A stretch of DNA of 64,000 nt from JAVVHH01 sp963835135. GTDB taxonomy: Bacteria; Pseudomonadota; Alphaproteobacteria; Acetobacterales; Acetobacteraceae. A program made the position numbers and the translations under genes. Shown here piece after piece: positions 17,475-26,051 of the stretch. Under the pieces are notes generated by a model, which searched no databases, was not told the DNA's origin, and saw only the letters and a program-made list of their open reading frames with translations. Within the stretch, counting starts at the first letter, position 1. Every line of letters begins with the position of its first letter. The stretch lies in assembly GCA_963835135.1 (NCBI GenBank), contig CAWIEF010000003.1, positions 372,001-436,000 on the forward strand. The letters run 5' to 3'.

Positions 17475-18413
17475 TCACCCGCCCCGCACGCCGCGCGTAT
17501 TCACATAGAGCGCGTAGATCGACTGGCTCGCCGCCATGAACAGCCGGTTCCGATGCCGACCCCCGAAACACACATTGGCGCACCGCTCCGGCAGCGCGAT
17601 GCGGCCGATCGGGGTGCCCGACGCGTTGAACACCATCACCCCGTCCAGCGCCGGTGTCCCCATCCCCCACCCGCACCACAAATTCCCGTCCTCATCGACC
17701 CGAAACCCATCCGGCGTCCCTCCGGAGCCCGCATCGATCAGCACCCGGCGGTTCGACAACCGCCCATCCGCGGACACGTCATAGGCCAGAATCTCCCGCG
17801 GCTGCGCCCGGCTCGCCACGAGATACAAGGTTTTCTCGTCGGGTGAGAACGCCAGCCCGTTCGGCCCCGGCACGCTGTCCTCCACGACCGTCGCGGTCCC
17901 AGTGGCCGGGTCGAGCCGATAGACGCTCTCTTTCAGCTCCGACGCCGCCCGCTCCCCCTCGTAGTCGCTCAGCAGCCCGAACGGCGGATCGGTGAACCAG
18001 ATCGTTCCATCCGATTTCACCACGACGTCGTTCGGCGAATTCAACCGCTTCCCCTCGAACTGGTCCAGCAACACCGTGATCCCGCCATCATGCTCCGTCC
18101 GCGTGACCCGGCGCGCCCCATGCTCGCAGGTCACCAGCCGCCCCTCCCGATCCCGCGTATTTCCGTTCGCGAACTGGCTCGGCCGCCGGAAATGGGTCAG
18201 AACCCCCGTCTCCTCTTCCCATTTCACGATCCGGTTGTTCGGGATGTCGCTGACCAGCAGGTACCGCCCATCCCCGAACCAGACCGGCCCCTCCGCCCAC
18301 CGCAACCCGGTGGCCAACCGCTCGACGGCCGCCAGCGTCACCCGATAAGCCGCGAAACTCGGGTCCAGGATCTCCACCGCCGGATCCGGATAATGACTCG
18401 CTGGCATCCACAT
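17475..18413 (-). CDS. SMP-30/gluconolactonase/LRE family protein
   Basis: 312 residues from ATG 18413 (MWMPASHY); the frame extends upstream to 18497 through a palindromic repeat and is unlikely to be translated there. Beta-propeller lactonase motifs are visible: RWAEGPVWFGDGRYLLVSDI (with the metal-binding Glu), NSPNDVVVKSDGTIWFTDPPFG (Asn/Asp ligands), GPNGLAFSPDEKTLY and GTPDGFRVDEDGNLW. Members hydrolyse sugar lactones with a divalent metal. Likely cytoplasmic, as no signal peptide is present. Confidence 0.85.
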   Translation of the reverse strand: MWMPASHYPDPAVEILDPSFAAYRVTLAAVERLATGLRWAEGPVWFGDGRYLLVSDIPNNRIVKWEEETGVLTHFRRPSQFANGNTRDREGRLVTCEHGARRVTRTEHDGGITVLLDQFEGKRLNSPNDVVVKSDGTIWFTDPPFGLLSDYEGERAASELKESVYRLDPATGTATVVEDSVPGPNGLAFSPDEKTLYLVASRAQPREILAYDVSADGRLSNRRVLIDAGSGGTPDGFRVDEDGNLWCGWGMGTPALDGVMVFNASGTPIGRIALPERCANVCFGGRHRNRLFMAASQSIYALYVNTRGVRGG

Positions 18414-18438
18414 ACCTTCGTTCCCCAAGCTATTGTCT

Positions 18439-18471
18439 CCCTCTCCCCCGGGAGAGGGCCGGAGTGAGGGT
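18439..18471. repeat. REP-like dispersed palindrome, copy 1
   Basis: CCCTCTCCC-CC-GGGAGAGGG followed by CCGGAGTGAGGG. The same core recurs at 19322-19352 and, degenerate, at 62522-62557. This is the common proteobacterial intergenic palindrome type; here it lies just upstream of the lactonase gene. Confidence 0.7.
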
Positions 18472-18549
18472 TCCCATGGCGCCAAGCCATAGCCCAAACC
18501 CCAAAAACCGCTACCCTGCCGCCATCAGGCAATCCAAGAGGCACGCCCC

Positions 18550-19306
18550 ATGAGTGAGTTCACCGGCAAGAGAGTCGTCGTCATGGGCGGCAGCCGCGGC
18601 ATCGGCCGCGCCGCCGCCATCGCCTTCGCCCGTGCCGGCGCTTCCGTCGCCATCTGCGCCCGGGGCGCCGAAACGCTCGAAGCCACCCGCAAGGATCTCG
18701 AAGCCGCCGGCGCCCCCACCGCCTACGCCGCCCCGGTCGACCTCGCCCGCGCCGAGGACATCGCTCGCTTCATCCCCGCTGCCGCCGACGCTCTCGGCGG
18801 GATCAACGTCCTCGTCAACAACGCCTCCGGCTTCGCCGCCACCGATGACGACGCCGGTTGGGCCGCCTCCTTCAACGTCGACATGCTCGCCACCGTCCGC
18901 GCCAGCCAGGCCGCCCTGCCCTATCTCGAACGCGCCGGCGATGCCGCCATCGTCAACGTCTCCAGCATCTCCGCCTTGCGCGCCACCAAGCGCAACCCGC
19001 CCTACGCCGCCATCAAGGCCGCAATCGACTCCTACACCGCCAGCCAAGCCCGCATCCTGGCCGACCGATGCTATCCGCGCCAACGCCGTCGCCCCCGGCT
19101 CCATCGAGTTCCCCGGCGGCGTCTGGGACCAGCGCAAGTCCGACAACCCCGCCCTCTACGATGCCACCCTGGCCTCGATCCCCTTCGGCCGCATGGGCCA
19201 GCCCGAGGAAGTCGCCGAACTCATCCTCTTCCTTGCCTCCCGCCGCGCCAGCTGGATCACCGGCCAAAGCATCGTCGTCGACGGCGGCCAACTCCTCGGC
19301 AGCTAA
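18550..19306 (+). pseudogene. SDR-family oxidoreductase, interrupted by a +1 frameshift
   Basis: The first frame encodes MSEFTGKRVVVMGGSRGIGR (Rossmann motif), VNNASGF (the NNAG-type motif) and NVSSISA with the catalytic Ser; the YAAIK pair (Tyr, Lys) follows. Just after QARILA, around 19061-19069, homology moves to the +1 frame, which continues IRANAVAPGSIEFPGG through to the standard SDR end GQSIVVDGGQLLGS at 19306. One extra base (CCGACCGATG) explains the break; there is no homopolymer. Restored length is about 252 residues, normal for the family. Either a real inactivation or a sequence error. Confidence 0.8.
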
Positions 19307-19321
19307 CCATCACCCTCCAAC

Positions 19322-19352
19322 GCTGGCCCTCTCCCTCCGGGAGAGGGCCAGC
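19322..19352. repeat. REP-like palindrome, copy 2 (probable bidirectional terminator)
   Basis: GCTGGCCCTCTCCC, loop TCC, GGGAGAGGGCCAGC: a perfect 14-bp stem in the 61-bp gap between the convergent stops of the SDR and CurA-like genes. It shares its core with the copies at 18439 and 62522. Confidence 0.75.
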
Positions 19353-19367
19353 CCAACCCAGAAATCC

Positions 19368-20384
19368 TCAATCCCCAAGCTTCACCAACGTCTTCCCGAA
19401 ATTCTTCCCCTTCAGCATGCCGATGAACGCGTTCGGCGCCGTCTCCAGCCCCTCGCTCACGTCCTCGCGATGCTTGATCGCTCCGCTCTTCACCAGCGGC
19501 CCGATCTCCCCCAGGAAATCCGCCTCCTGCGCCGCGTAGTCCCAGACGATGAACCCCTGGATCCGCAGCCGCTTCGTCAGCACCGCCCGAAAGATCTGTG
19601 CCGTCCGATCCGGCCCCGGCGGCAGCTCCGTCATGTTGTAGTTTGCCACCAGCCCGCACACCGGCACCCGCGCGAACGGGTTGAGCAACGGGAACACCGC
19701 GTCCCACACCGCCCCGTTGACGTTCTCGAAATACACGTCGATCCCCTTAGGGCACGCCTCCGCGAGCAACGACCCGAGCGCCGGGTCCCGATGGTCCACG
19801 CAAGCGTCGAACCCCAACTCCTTGACCACATAGGCGCACTTGTCCGCCCCGCCCGCGACGCCCACCGCCCGCGCCCCGCGCAGCGTCGCGATCTGCCCCA
19901 CCAATGACCCGACCGGCCCGCTCGCCGCCGCCACCACCACCGTCTCCCCCGCCTTCGGCGACCCGATGTTCTGCAGCCCGGCCCACGCCGTCATCCCCGG
20001 CATTCCCAGCACACCCAGCGCCGTCGACGGCGGCAGCCCGGTCTCGGCCAGCTTGCGCACCGTCTTGCCGTCCCCCACCGCCCATTCCTGCCAACCCGTC
20101 CGCCCCGCGACCAGATCTCCCTCCGCGAACCCCTCTGCCCGCGACGCCATCACCCGGCCGACCACCTCCCCCGTCATCACCTCCCCGATCCCGACCGGCG
20201 CCGAATACGACGCCGCATCGCTCATTCGCCCCCGCATGTATGGGTCGAGCGACAGGAACATCGTCCTCACCAGCACCTGCCCCTCCTCCGGGTCCGGCAC
20301 CGTGCTGGTCTCGAGGCGGAAGTTCTCCGCCGTCGGCGCCCCCTGCGGCCGGCTAGTCAAAACGATCCGTCGATTCTCCGTCAT
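19368..20384 (-). CDS. NADP-dependent oxidoreductase, CurA/leukotriene-B4-dehydrogenase-like (MDR family)
   Basis: 338 residues. Family features: SRPQGAPTAENFRLE near the N-terminus, SLDPYMRGRM near residue 47, GMPGMTAWAGL, the NADP-binding VVAAASGPVGSLVGQIA, and YFENVNGAVWDAVFPLLN; it ends GKTLVKLGD. Zinc-ligand cysteines are absent, as expected for this medium-chain subgroup. Known members reduce the C=C bond of enones (curcumin, prostaglandin or alkenal substrates) with NADPH. Convergent with the SDR gene. Confidence 0.88.
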   Translation of the reverse strand: MTENRRIVLTSRPQGAPTAENFRLETSTVPDPEEGQVLVRTMFLSLDPYMRGRMSDAASYSAPVGIGEVMTGEVVGRVMASRAEGFAEGDLVAGRTGWQEWAVGDGKTVRKLAETGLPPSTALGVLGMPGMTAWAGLQNIGSPKAGETVVVAAASGPVGSLVGQIATLRGARAVGVAGGADKCAYVVKELGFDACVDHRDPALGSLLAEACPKGIDVYFENVNGAVWDAVFPLLNPFARVPVCGLVANYNMTELPPGPDRTAQIFRAVLTKRLRIQGFIVWDYAAQEADFLGEIGPLVKSGAIKHREDVSEGLETAPNAFIGMLKGKNFGKTLVKLGD

Positions 20385-20460
20385 GGCGTTTCCCCTTTAA
20401 GCGTTCGTTCACCTCGGAGCCCTACCCTGTGCCGGACACCAACCCTGGCAATAGGCCTCC

Positions 20461-22422
20461 ATGCCCACCCTCCAGCCGATCCTGACACTGCAAACGGCGA
20501 GCTTGTGGGCCTCAGGCGACAACAGTACGTTCACTGGCACGGCTGGACCGGCGGCCTTCGACCCGTTCCTCAGCGGGTTTTCCGACGTGGTCAACAGCAT
20601 CGGCCTGGCCACCCAGCCGTTCCAAGACAAACTCTACAGTGTCGATGCCGGCGACCAAGTCACCTTCGTCATCGCCCTCCAGAATTTCGCCGCCGTCCCC
20701 GGCTACAACGTCAAGATCCGCGACACCCTTCCCATCGGCTTCTCCATCGCCGGCTCCGACCTCACGGTCGTCGACGGCGCCGGCAACGCCCTCGTCACGA
20801 GCGGCAACCTTTTCAGTCCCGTCGATGGCATGACCATCACCGGGCCCGTCGCCGGTTACGACAACATCTCCGGCGCCAACGTCGTCCTTGTCACCTTCAC
20901 CGCCTACGCCACCAACGGCATCTCCCTTCCTGCCGCCACCATCACCAACACCGCCCAGATCGTCGGCTACGCCGCCACCAACGGCGGCGCCAATCTCGTC
21001 GGCAACGGCTCGACCCTCTCCGCCAGCACGTCTGTCCAGACCGGCACCTTTTCCGCGAGTTCCTCTGCCAACCAGCCCGCCGCCCCCCTGCTCTCCGACC
21101 AAACCGCCTCCTTCGACATTACCGTCACCCTTCCCGAGGGCAGCCTTCAAGACGTCCGCATCGACGAAGCGCTCCCCCAAATCGGCACCTCATGGCTGCA
21201 ACTCGTCTCCGCCCAAATCCTGTCCGTCGGCAGCCATCTCACGCCATCCGCCCCCCTCGTCGTCCAACCCGGTGGCTCGATCCAACTCGGCACCGTCGTC
21301 GATGCCTATGACAACCTCGTCACCGCCGCGGACCAGATCGTCGTCCGCGTCACCGTGCGCGGCGCCGGGCCCACCGGTGGCCCCGCAACCCTCAACACCA
21401 TCATCAGCACCGCCGACCCCAACAACGCCGGCGCCCGCGTCAGCACAACTCTCTCGAACACGCTCACCCTCGCCACCCCCGACATCGCTCCCACCATCAC
21501 CGGGGTCAGCCCTTCTCAATTCGCCACCAACTCGGCCCGGGTCCTTCCCTTCCCGACGCTCAACCTGGGCGATCCCGACGTCGGCCAGCAGCAAACGCTC
21601 ACCATCCATCTGTCCAACCCGGCCCTCGGCGTCCTCTCCGGCCTCAACCTGCTCACCAATCCGGCCGGCGACTACGTCCTCACCGGCCCCGTCACCACCG
21701 TACAAGCCGCTGCACGCGGCCTGCTGTTCACGCCAGCGACGGCCGCATCCGGCGTTGAGACCATCAGTCTGACCCTCGATGACGGCGCCGGTGGTATCGC
21801 GACGAGCCAACAAGCGTTGACCGTCGCCCCCGCCGCCCATCCATCCTCCCTCGTCCAGTTTCCCATCTCGACGCAGACGGTCCTGACCTCCACGGCCACT
21901 GGCACCAGCACCCTCTCCCAAGTCGAGCTCTACCAAGGCGCCATCAGCAACGTGAACACCCAGTTCCTCTACGATGGCGATACCCCCCTCGCGATCGTCG
22001 CCCAGCAAGCGGGCATGCTGATAAGCAGCCAGGCCCAAGCCACCGCCGTCCAGCTCCAGGGCGGCGTCAACGTCCTCGACATGAAGCAGGGCTCGAGCTT
22101 CTTGGTCAGCGGCACAGGCGCCGACACCTTCCTCTTACACGCCGATCAGGCAGCAACGACCTGGAACACCATCGCCAATTTCCACACCGGCGACAGCATC
22201 ATCATCTATGGCTTCACCGCCGGAACCTCGGCCCGCTGGTGGGACGCCAACGCCGGCGCGGCCAACTACACTGGCGCCACGCTCCGCCTGGATGTCGACG
22301 GTAACGGCAGCATCGACAGCAGTGTCACCTTCGCCGGCAAGATGACCAGCGAGACCAATACCTACCAAATCCAAACCGGCAGCGTTGGCGGCTCGAACTA
22401 TCTTTCGATCGTCGCCGCCTGA
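20461..22422 (+). CDS. large secreted repeat protein with DUF11-like and degenerate RTX-type C-terminal domains
   Basis: 653 residues, rich in Ala/Gly/Thr/Ser/Asn with almost no cysteine, typical of surface or secreted proteins. No N-terminal signal is seen. A DUF11-like segment (VDAGDQVTFVIALQN, then KIRDTLPIGFSIAG) near residues 60-100 may recur near 230. A cadherin-like stretch (TLNLGDPDVGQQQTLTI) follows, and the C-terminus has SGTGADTFLLHAD, FHTGDSIIIYGF and DVDGNGSIDSSV, resembling the end region of type-I-secreted haemolysin-like proteins. Likely an adhesin or matrix protein exported by a type I system not encoded here. Function is inferred. Confidence 0.65.
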   Translation: MPTLQPILTLQTASLWASGDNSTFTGTAGPAAFDPFLSGFSDVVNSIGLATQPFQDKLYSVDAGDQVTFVIALQNFAAVPGYNVKIRDTLPIGFSIAGSDLTVVDGAGNALVTSGNLFSPVDGMTITGPVAGYDNISGANVVLVTFTAYATNGISLPAATITNTAQIVGYAATNGGANLVGNGSTLSASTSVQTGTFSASSSANQPAAPLLSDQTASFDITVTLPEGSLQDVRIDEALPQIGTSWLQLVSAQILSVGSHLTPSAPLVVQPGGSIQLGTVVDAYDNLVTAADQIVVRVTVRGAGPTGGPATLNTIISTADPNNAGARVSTTLSNTLTLATPDIAPTITGVSPSQFATNSARVLPFPTLNLGDPDVGQQQTLTIHLSNPALGVLSGLNLLTNPAGDYVLTGPVTTVQAAARGLLFTPATAASGVETISLTLDDGAGGIATSQQALTVAPAAHPSSLVQFPISTQTVLTSTATGTSTLSQVELYQGAISNVNTQFLYDGDTPLAIVAQQAGMLISSQAQATAVQLQGGVNVLDMKQGSSFLVSGTGADTFLLHADQAATTWNTIANFHTGDSIIIYGFTAGTSARWWDANAGAANYTGATLRLDVDGNGSIDSSVTFAGKMTSETNTYQIQTGSVGGSNYLSIVAA

Positions 22423-22506
22423 CCCGCCACCGCCAACGCACGCGCCGGCCGCCATCGCCGGAGCATCGTGGCTGAAACCAGCGGCTTGCCGCCGTGTTGC
22501 TAACAT

Positions 22507-23619
22507 ATGACGAACGCCCGCCACGCCGCGCCCGACCACCACATCGACCCGAACGCAGTCGAGGCCGCCCGTGCCGCCAAGCTCCGTTATGTCTCCGACC
22601 GCAAACCCGGCATCAGCCGCGTCAAAGTCGAGGGCGGATTCGACTACGTCGATGTCGACGGCTCCAAGATCACCGATGAAGCCGAACTTCAGCGCCTCAA
22701 GAAGCTGGCGATTCCCCCTGCCTACACCGATGTCTGGATCTGCCGCGATCCCCGCGGCCATCTGCAGGCCGTGGGCCGCGATGCGCGCGGGCGCAAGCAA
22801 TACCGCTACCACGCGAGGTGGCGTGCGGTCCGGGACGAGGCGAAATACACCAAGATGCTGGTGTTCGGAGAAGTGTTGCCGAAAATCCGCGCCCAGGTTC
22901 AGCACGACCTCGGTCTGCCTGGCCTGCCCAAGCGCAAAGTCCTCGCCGCGATCGTCGCTCTGCTCGAGAAGACCATGATGCGCGTCGGCAACGAGGAATA
23001 CGCCAAGCAGAACAAGAGCTACGGCCTGACCACGTTGCGCGATCGCCACATCAAGGTCAAAGGCGGTCACGTCGAGTTCGACTTCCGCGGCAAACACGGC
23101 GTCGAGCACCACATCGACCTCAACGATCGCCGTCTCGCCAAGATCGTCGAGCGCTGCCGCGATATTCCCGGCCAGGACCTTTTCCAGTACCTCGACCACG
23201 ACGGCGAGCGCCACGGGATCGGCTCCGAGGACGTCAACGAATATCTACAGGAGGTTTCGGGCGAAGCCATCACTGCCAAAGACTTTCGCACCTGGGCCGC
23301 GACCAATCTGGCTGCCGAAGTCCTTGCCGAGTTGGAGCGGTTCGACACCCAGGCCGTCGCCAAAAAGGAGGTCGTCAAAGCCGTCGAGCACGTCGCCAAG
23401 AAGCTCGGCAACACCCCCGCGATCTGCCGCAAATGCTATATTCACCCCGCCATCTTCGAAGGCTACCTTGACGGAAGCCTCGCGGAAGGCTTGAAGCAGC
23501 GCGCCGATGACTTGCTCGACCATCCCCAATCCGCCGGGCTGACCGCGCAAGAAGTCGCTCTCACCGCCTTCCTCAGCCGGCGTCTCGGTGAAGCGATCGA
23601 GGCACCACCCCACAAGTGA
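22507..23619 (+). CDS. DNA topoisomerase IB (poxvirus-type)
   Basis: 370 residues. N-terminal domain (LRYVSDRKPGISRVKVEGGFDYVD) and catalytic domain (HARWRAVRDEAKYTKM, VLAAIVALLEKTMMRVGNEEYAKQ, SYGLTTLRDRHI) match bacterial poxvirus-like topoisomerase IB. The active-site tyrosine is Tyr311 in CRKCYIHPAI, with the upstream Arg, Lys and His residues of the family in place. It relaxes supercoils through a 3'-phosphotyrosyl intermediate. The gene stands alone, 84 bp after the secreted protein gene. Confidence 0.92.
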   Translation: MTNARHAAPDHHIDPNAVEAARAAKLRYVSDRKPGISRVKVEGGFDYVDVDGSKITDEAELQRLKKLAIPPAYTDVWICRDPRGHLQAVGRDARGRKQYRYHARWRAVRDEAKYTKMLVFGEVLPKIRAQVQHDLGLPGLPKRKVLAAIVALLEKTMMRVGNEEYAKQNKSYGLTTLRDRHIKVKGGHVEFDFRGKHGVEHHIDLNDRRLAKIVERCRDIPGQDLFQYLDHDGERHGIGSEDVNEYLQEVSGEAITAKDFRTWAATNLAAEVLAELERFDTQAVAKKEVVKAVEHVAKKLGNTPAICRKCYIHPAIFEGYLDGSLAEGLKQRADDLLDHPQSAGLTAQEVALTAFLSRRLGEAIEAPPHK

Positions 23620-23645
23620 GCCGCCGCCCTGCACGTTTCTAGAAC

Positions 23646-25043
23646 TTGACCCTCGCCTGGATCCGGCGCGCCCCGGCGGCGCCCTACTTCATCGAAGACA
23701 ATGGCCAGTCCTGGACCCCGATCGGTCAGAACGATGCCGTCTCCTGGACGGAGTTCGCCGGGCTGCGCGGCCGCCGCGACCTCGCATCTGTCCGCCAGCA
23801 TCTCAGCTGGCTGGCCGATCACGGCGTGACGTGCTTGCGCCTGATGCTCGAATACGCCGAGGACGGGGAGCACTTCTTCGAAGAGCCGGCCGGCACATTC
23901 AACCCGGCGCTCATCGCCATATGGGACGACCTGTTCGAGCTCGTGGAAGCGGCCGGGCTCCGAATCCTGCTGACACCACTGGACACCTACTTCCAGTGGG
24001 TCCGCTGGGACCGGCATCCATACAACGTCGCCAACGGTGGCCCTTGTGCCGACCGAACCCAGCTCATGACGTGCCGAGCCACCCGCGCGCTCATCAAGGC
24101 CCGCCTCGCCTTCGCGACCCGGCGCTGGGGTGGCAGCGGCGCCCTGTTCGCCTGGGACCTCTGGAACGAGATGCATCCCGTCCAGGGCGAGGACCGGCCC
24201 GATTGCTTCACCGACTACATCGACGATGTCAGCCCGTTTCTGCGCGCGCTCGAGACGGAGCTGCACGGACGCGCCCACCTCCAATGCGTCTCCGTCTTCG
24301 GCCCCGAGCTGCGCTGGAAGCCCTGGCTCAACGAGCCGATCTTTCGCCACCCCGCGCTCGATTTCGCCAGCAGCCATTTCTACGCCGAGGGCTCGATCGA
24401 TCACCCGCAAGACACGGTCGCGCCTGCGCTTGCAGTTGCTGAATTGATGCATGAGGCGATGGCCGAGATCACCGACGGCCGTCCCTTCCTCGACACCGAA
24501 CATGGACCTATCCATACCTTCAAGGACCTTCGCATCACCCTGCCGGAGTCGTTCGACGACGAGTATTTCCGCCATATCCAATGGACCCACCTCGCCTGCG
24601 GCGGCGCCGGCGGGGGTATGCGATGGCCGAATCGGCACCCGCATAAACTCACTGCGGGGATGCGGCACGCCCAACGGATCTTGGCTGATTTCCTGCCCCT
24701 CTTGGACTGGAACAGCTTTCAACGGGTCCCCCTAGGCGACCGGCTTGCATGGTCGGACAGCGATGTCGCCATTTTCGGCAGCGGAGACGAAAATCAAGCC
24801 CTACTCTACCTCCTGCGGTTGCAGCCCCTCTCGGCAGAGGGAAAGATAGACGCGGCAACTCGCTCTGTGGTAGAAATATGCGTCTCAGGATTGCAGCGTC
24901 GGCCTTTGGAGGCGTCTTTTTTGGATACTATCTCCGGCGAGGTGACGTCTCTTGGTTTATGGGACGACATAAATGCCACGGTGGTGATCAGGGTGGATCA
25001 GTTCGGCTGCGACGGAGTGATATGCGTTCGGCCATCACGCTAA
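23646..25043 (+). CDS. glycoside hydrolase, GH5-like (mannanase/cellulase-type TIM barrel)
   Basis: 465 residues from TTG 23646; no better start is seen. The acid/base glutamate lies in FAWDLWNEMHP and the nucleophile candidate in PFLDTEHGPIH, the spacing expected for clan GH-A barrels; HFYAEGSID and GGMRWPNRHPHKL are further barrel motifs. A beta-rich C-terminal domain of about 100 residues follows. There is no signal peptide, so it may act in the cytoplasm or the true start may be missed. Substrate unknown. It starts 26 bp after the topoisomerase gene. The last ~250 bp are less GC-rich than the neighbourhood. Confidence 0.7.
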   Translation: MTLAWIRRAPAAPYFIEDNGQSWTPIGQNDAVSWTEFAGLRGRRDLASVRQHLSWLADHGVTCLRLMLEYAEDGEHFFEEPAGTFNPALIAIWDDLFELVEAAGLRILLTPLDTYFQWVRWDRHPYNVANGGPCADRTQLMTCRATRALIKARLAFATRRWGGSGALFAWDLWNEMHPVQGEDRPDCFTDYIDDVSPFLRALETELHGRAHLQCVSVFGPELRWKPWLNEPIFRHPALDFASSHFYAEGSIDHPQDTVAPALAVAELMHEAMAEITDGRPFLDTEHGPIHTFKDLRITLPESFDDEYFRHIQWTHLACGGAGGGMRWPNRHPHKLTAGMRHAQRILADFLPLLDWNSFQRVPLGDRLAWSDSDVAIFGSGDENQALLYLLRLQPLSAEGKIDAATRSVVEICVSGLQRRPLEASFLDTISGEVTSLGLWDDINATVVIRVDQFGCDGVICVRPSR

Positions 25044-25142
25044 CCTGTGGTTAATGGTTGTAGTTTAAGGTCTGGAACAGGCCGCATCAGTTAGGGCCGA
25101 TAATGATGGGCGTTCCTTCTAGTATCGTATTGATCTGTCACA

Positions 25143-26027
25143 ATGATTGAATGCCATCCACTGCTCCGGCCGATTGTGCAACTTGCCAAGCCGGTCGTGC
25201 ACGCAGTCAAGACTTGGCACCCGCACGTAATCGGTGTCCGTCACCACGTTTATCACCAGCTTCATCGGATTATAGCCGCCGCGACGCCGCCTCAAGCGGT
25301 GATGACCGTGTGCCAACGAGTAGCTGGTCCGCTTGTCGCAGGTGGTCTCGTCCTACTCCCGCCCGCCAGCGCCGTGCCGCCGGCTGGCGGCGTTGGCGGC
25401 TTTCCTGGCGCCATCGTCCCTGAATACGGCGCCCCCGCCTTCGCCCCCGGCTATCCTGGGGCGGTTCCATACGCCTACGGTCCGGGAGGTACGGTCCGGG
25501 AGGATACGGTCCGGTGGGATACGGTCCGGCGGCACTCGGCTTGGGCGGGATTGCTGCCCCAGCCGCGGCTTTCGCGCCTGGGCTCCTCGCTTCCAACACA
25601 AGTCCCATTCCCGTCACGACGCCCGGAGCCAGCGTTGCTGAAACCCCGGCAGCAGTGACGAACACGCCGGCGTCGCCGACCGTCACGCCTCCACTCAACG
25701 TTGCCACACCACCCGGCACGAGCGTCCCGGGGCCGACGCTGTCCGACACGACATCTCCGGCTCAGCCCATCACCCCGCCTGGCACGACCCCGCCTGGCAC
25801 GACCCCGCCTGGCACGACCCCTCCTGGCACCACGCCGCCTGGCACGACTCCTCCACTCAACGGATCGCCGCCAGGGTCCTCCCACGCCGCCAGGTGGATC
25901 CTCACCCGGCACGACCACGCCGCCCGTCGACACCCCCGAGCCAGCGTCGATTGCTCTTCTCGCGAGCGGCCTTGCCCTCGTCCTGCTATCCCGAACCGTC
26001 TGGACCCGGTTGACCCGTCGTAACTGA
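25143..26027 (+). pseudogene. PEP-CTERM protein gene with two compensating frameshifts
   Basis: Three pieces join into one protein. 25143 to about 25488 encodes a helical/hydrophobic N-terminal part ending in Gly/Pro/Tyr-rich sequence. One base is missing near 25489 (GGAGGTACGG where the repeat predicts GGAGGATACGG); the next frame carries YGPAALGLGGIAAPAAA and five PPGTT pentapeptides. An extra base near 25873-25880 returns to the first frame, which ends PPVDTPEPASIALLASG, a hydrophobic helix and TRLTRRN: a complete PEP-CTERM signal. Intact length would be about 294 residues. No recognisable functional domain. The reading is pieced together from repeat periodicity. Confidence 0.6.
25773..25856 (+). 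repeat. 15-bp tandem repeat coding for PPGTT
   Basis: Five near-identical units of CCGCCTGGCACGACC encode consecutive Pro-Pro-Gly-Thr-Thr. Third-position changes (CCTCCTGGCACCACG) show it is translated rather than a fresh expansion. It lies in the middle frame of the broken PEP-CTERM gene. Confidence 0.85.
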
Positions 26028-26051
26028 CGCGCGGTCGCGAGCGATGCGCAC

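Noticed and set aside
25773..25856. Possible CRISPR-like array
   Set aside because: Units are contiguous 15-mers without spacers and encode PPGTT; a coding tandem repeat.
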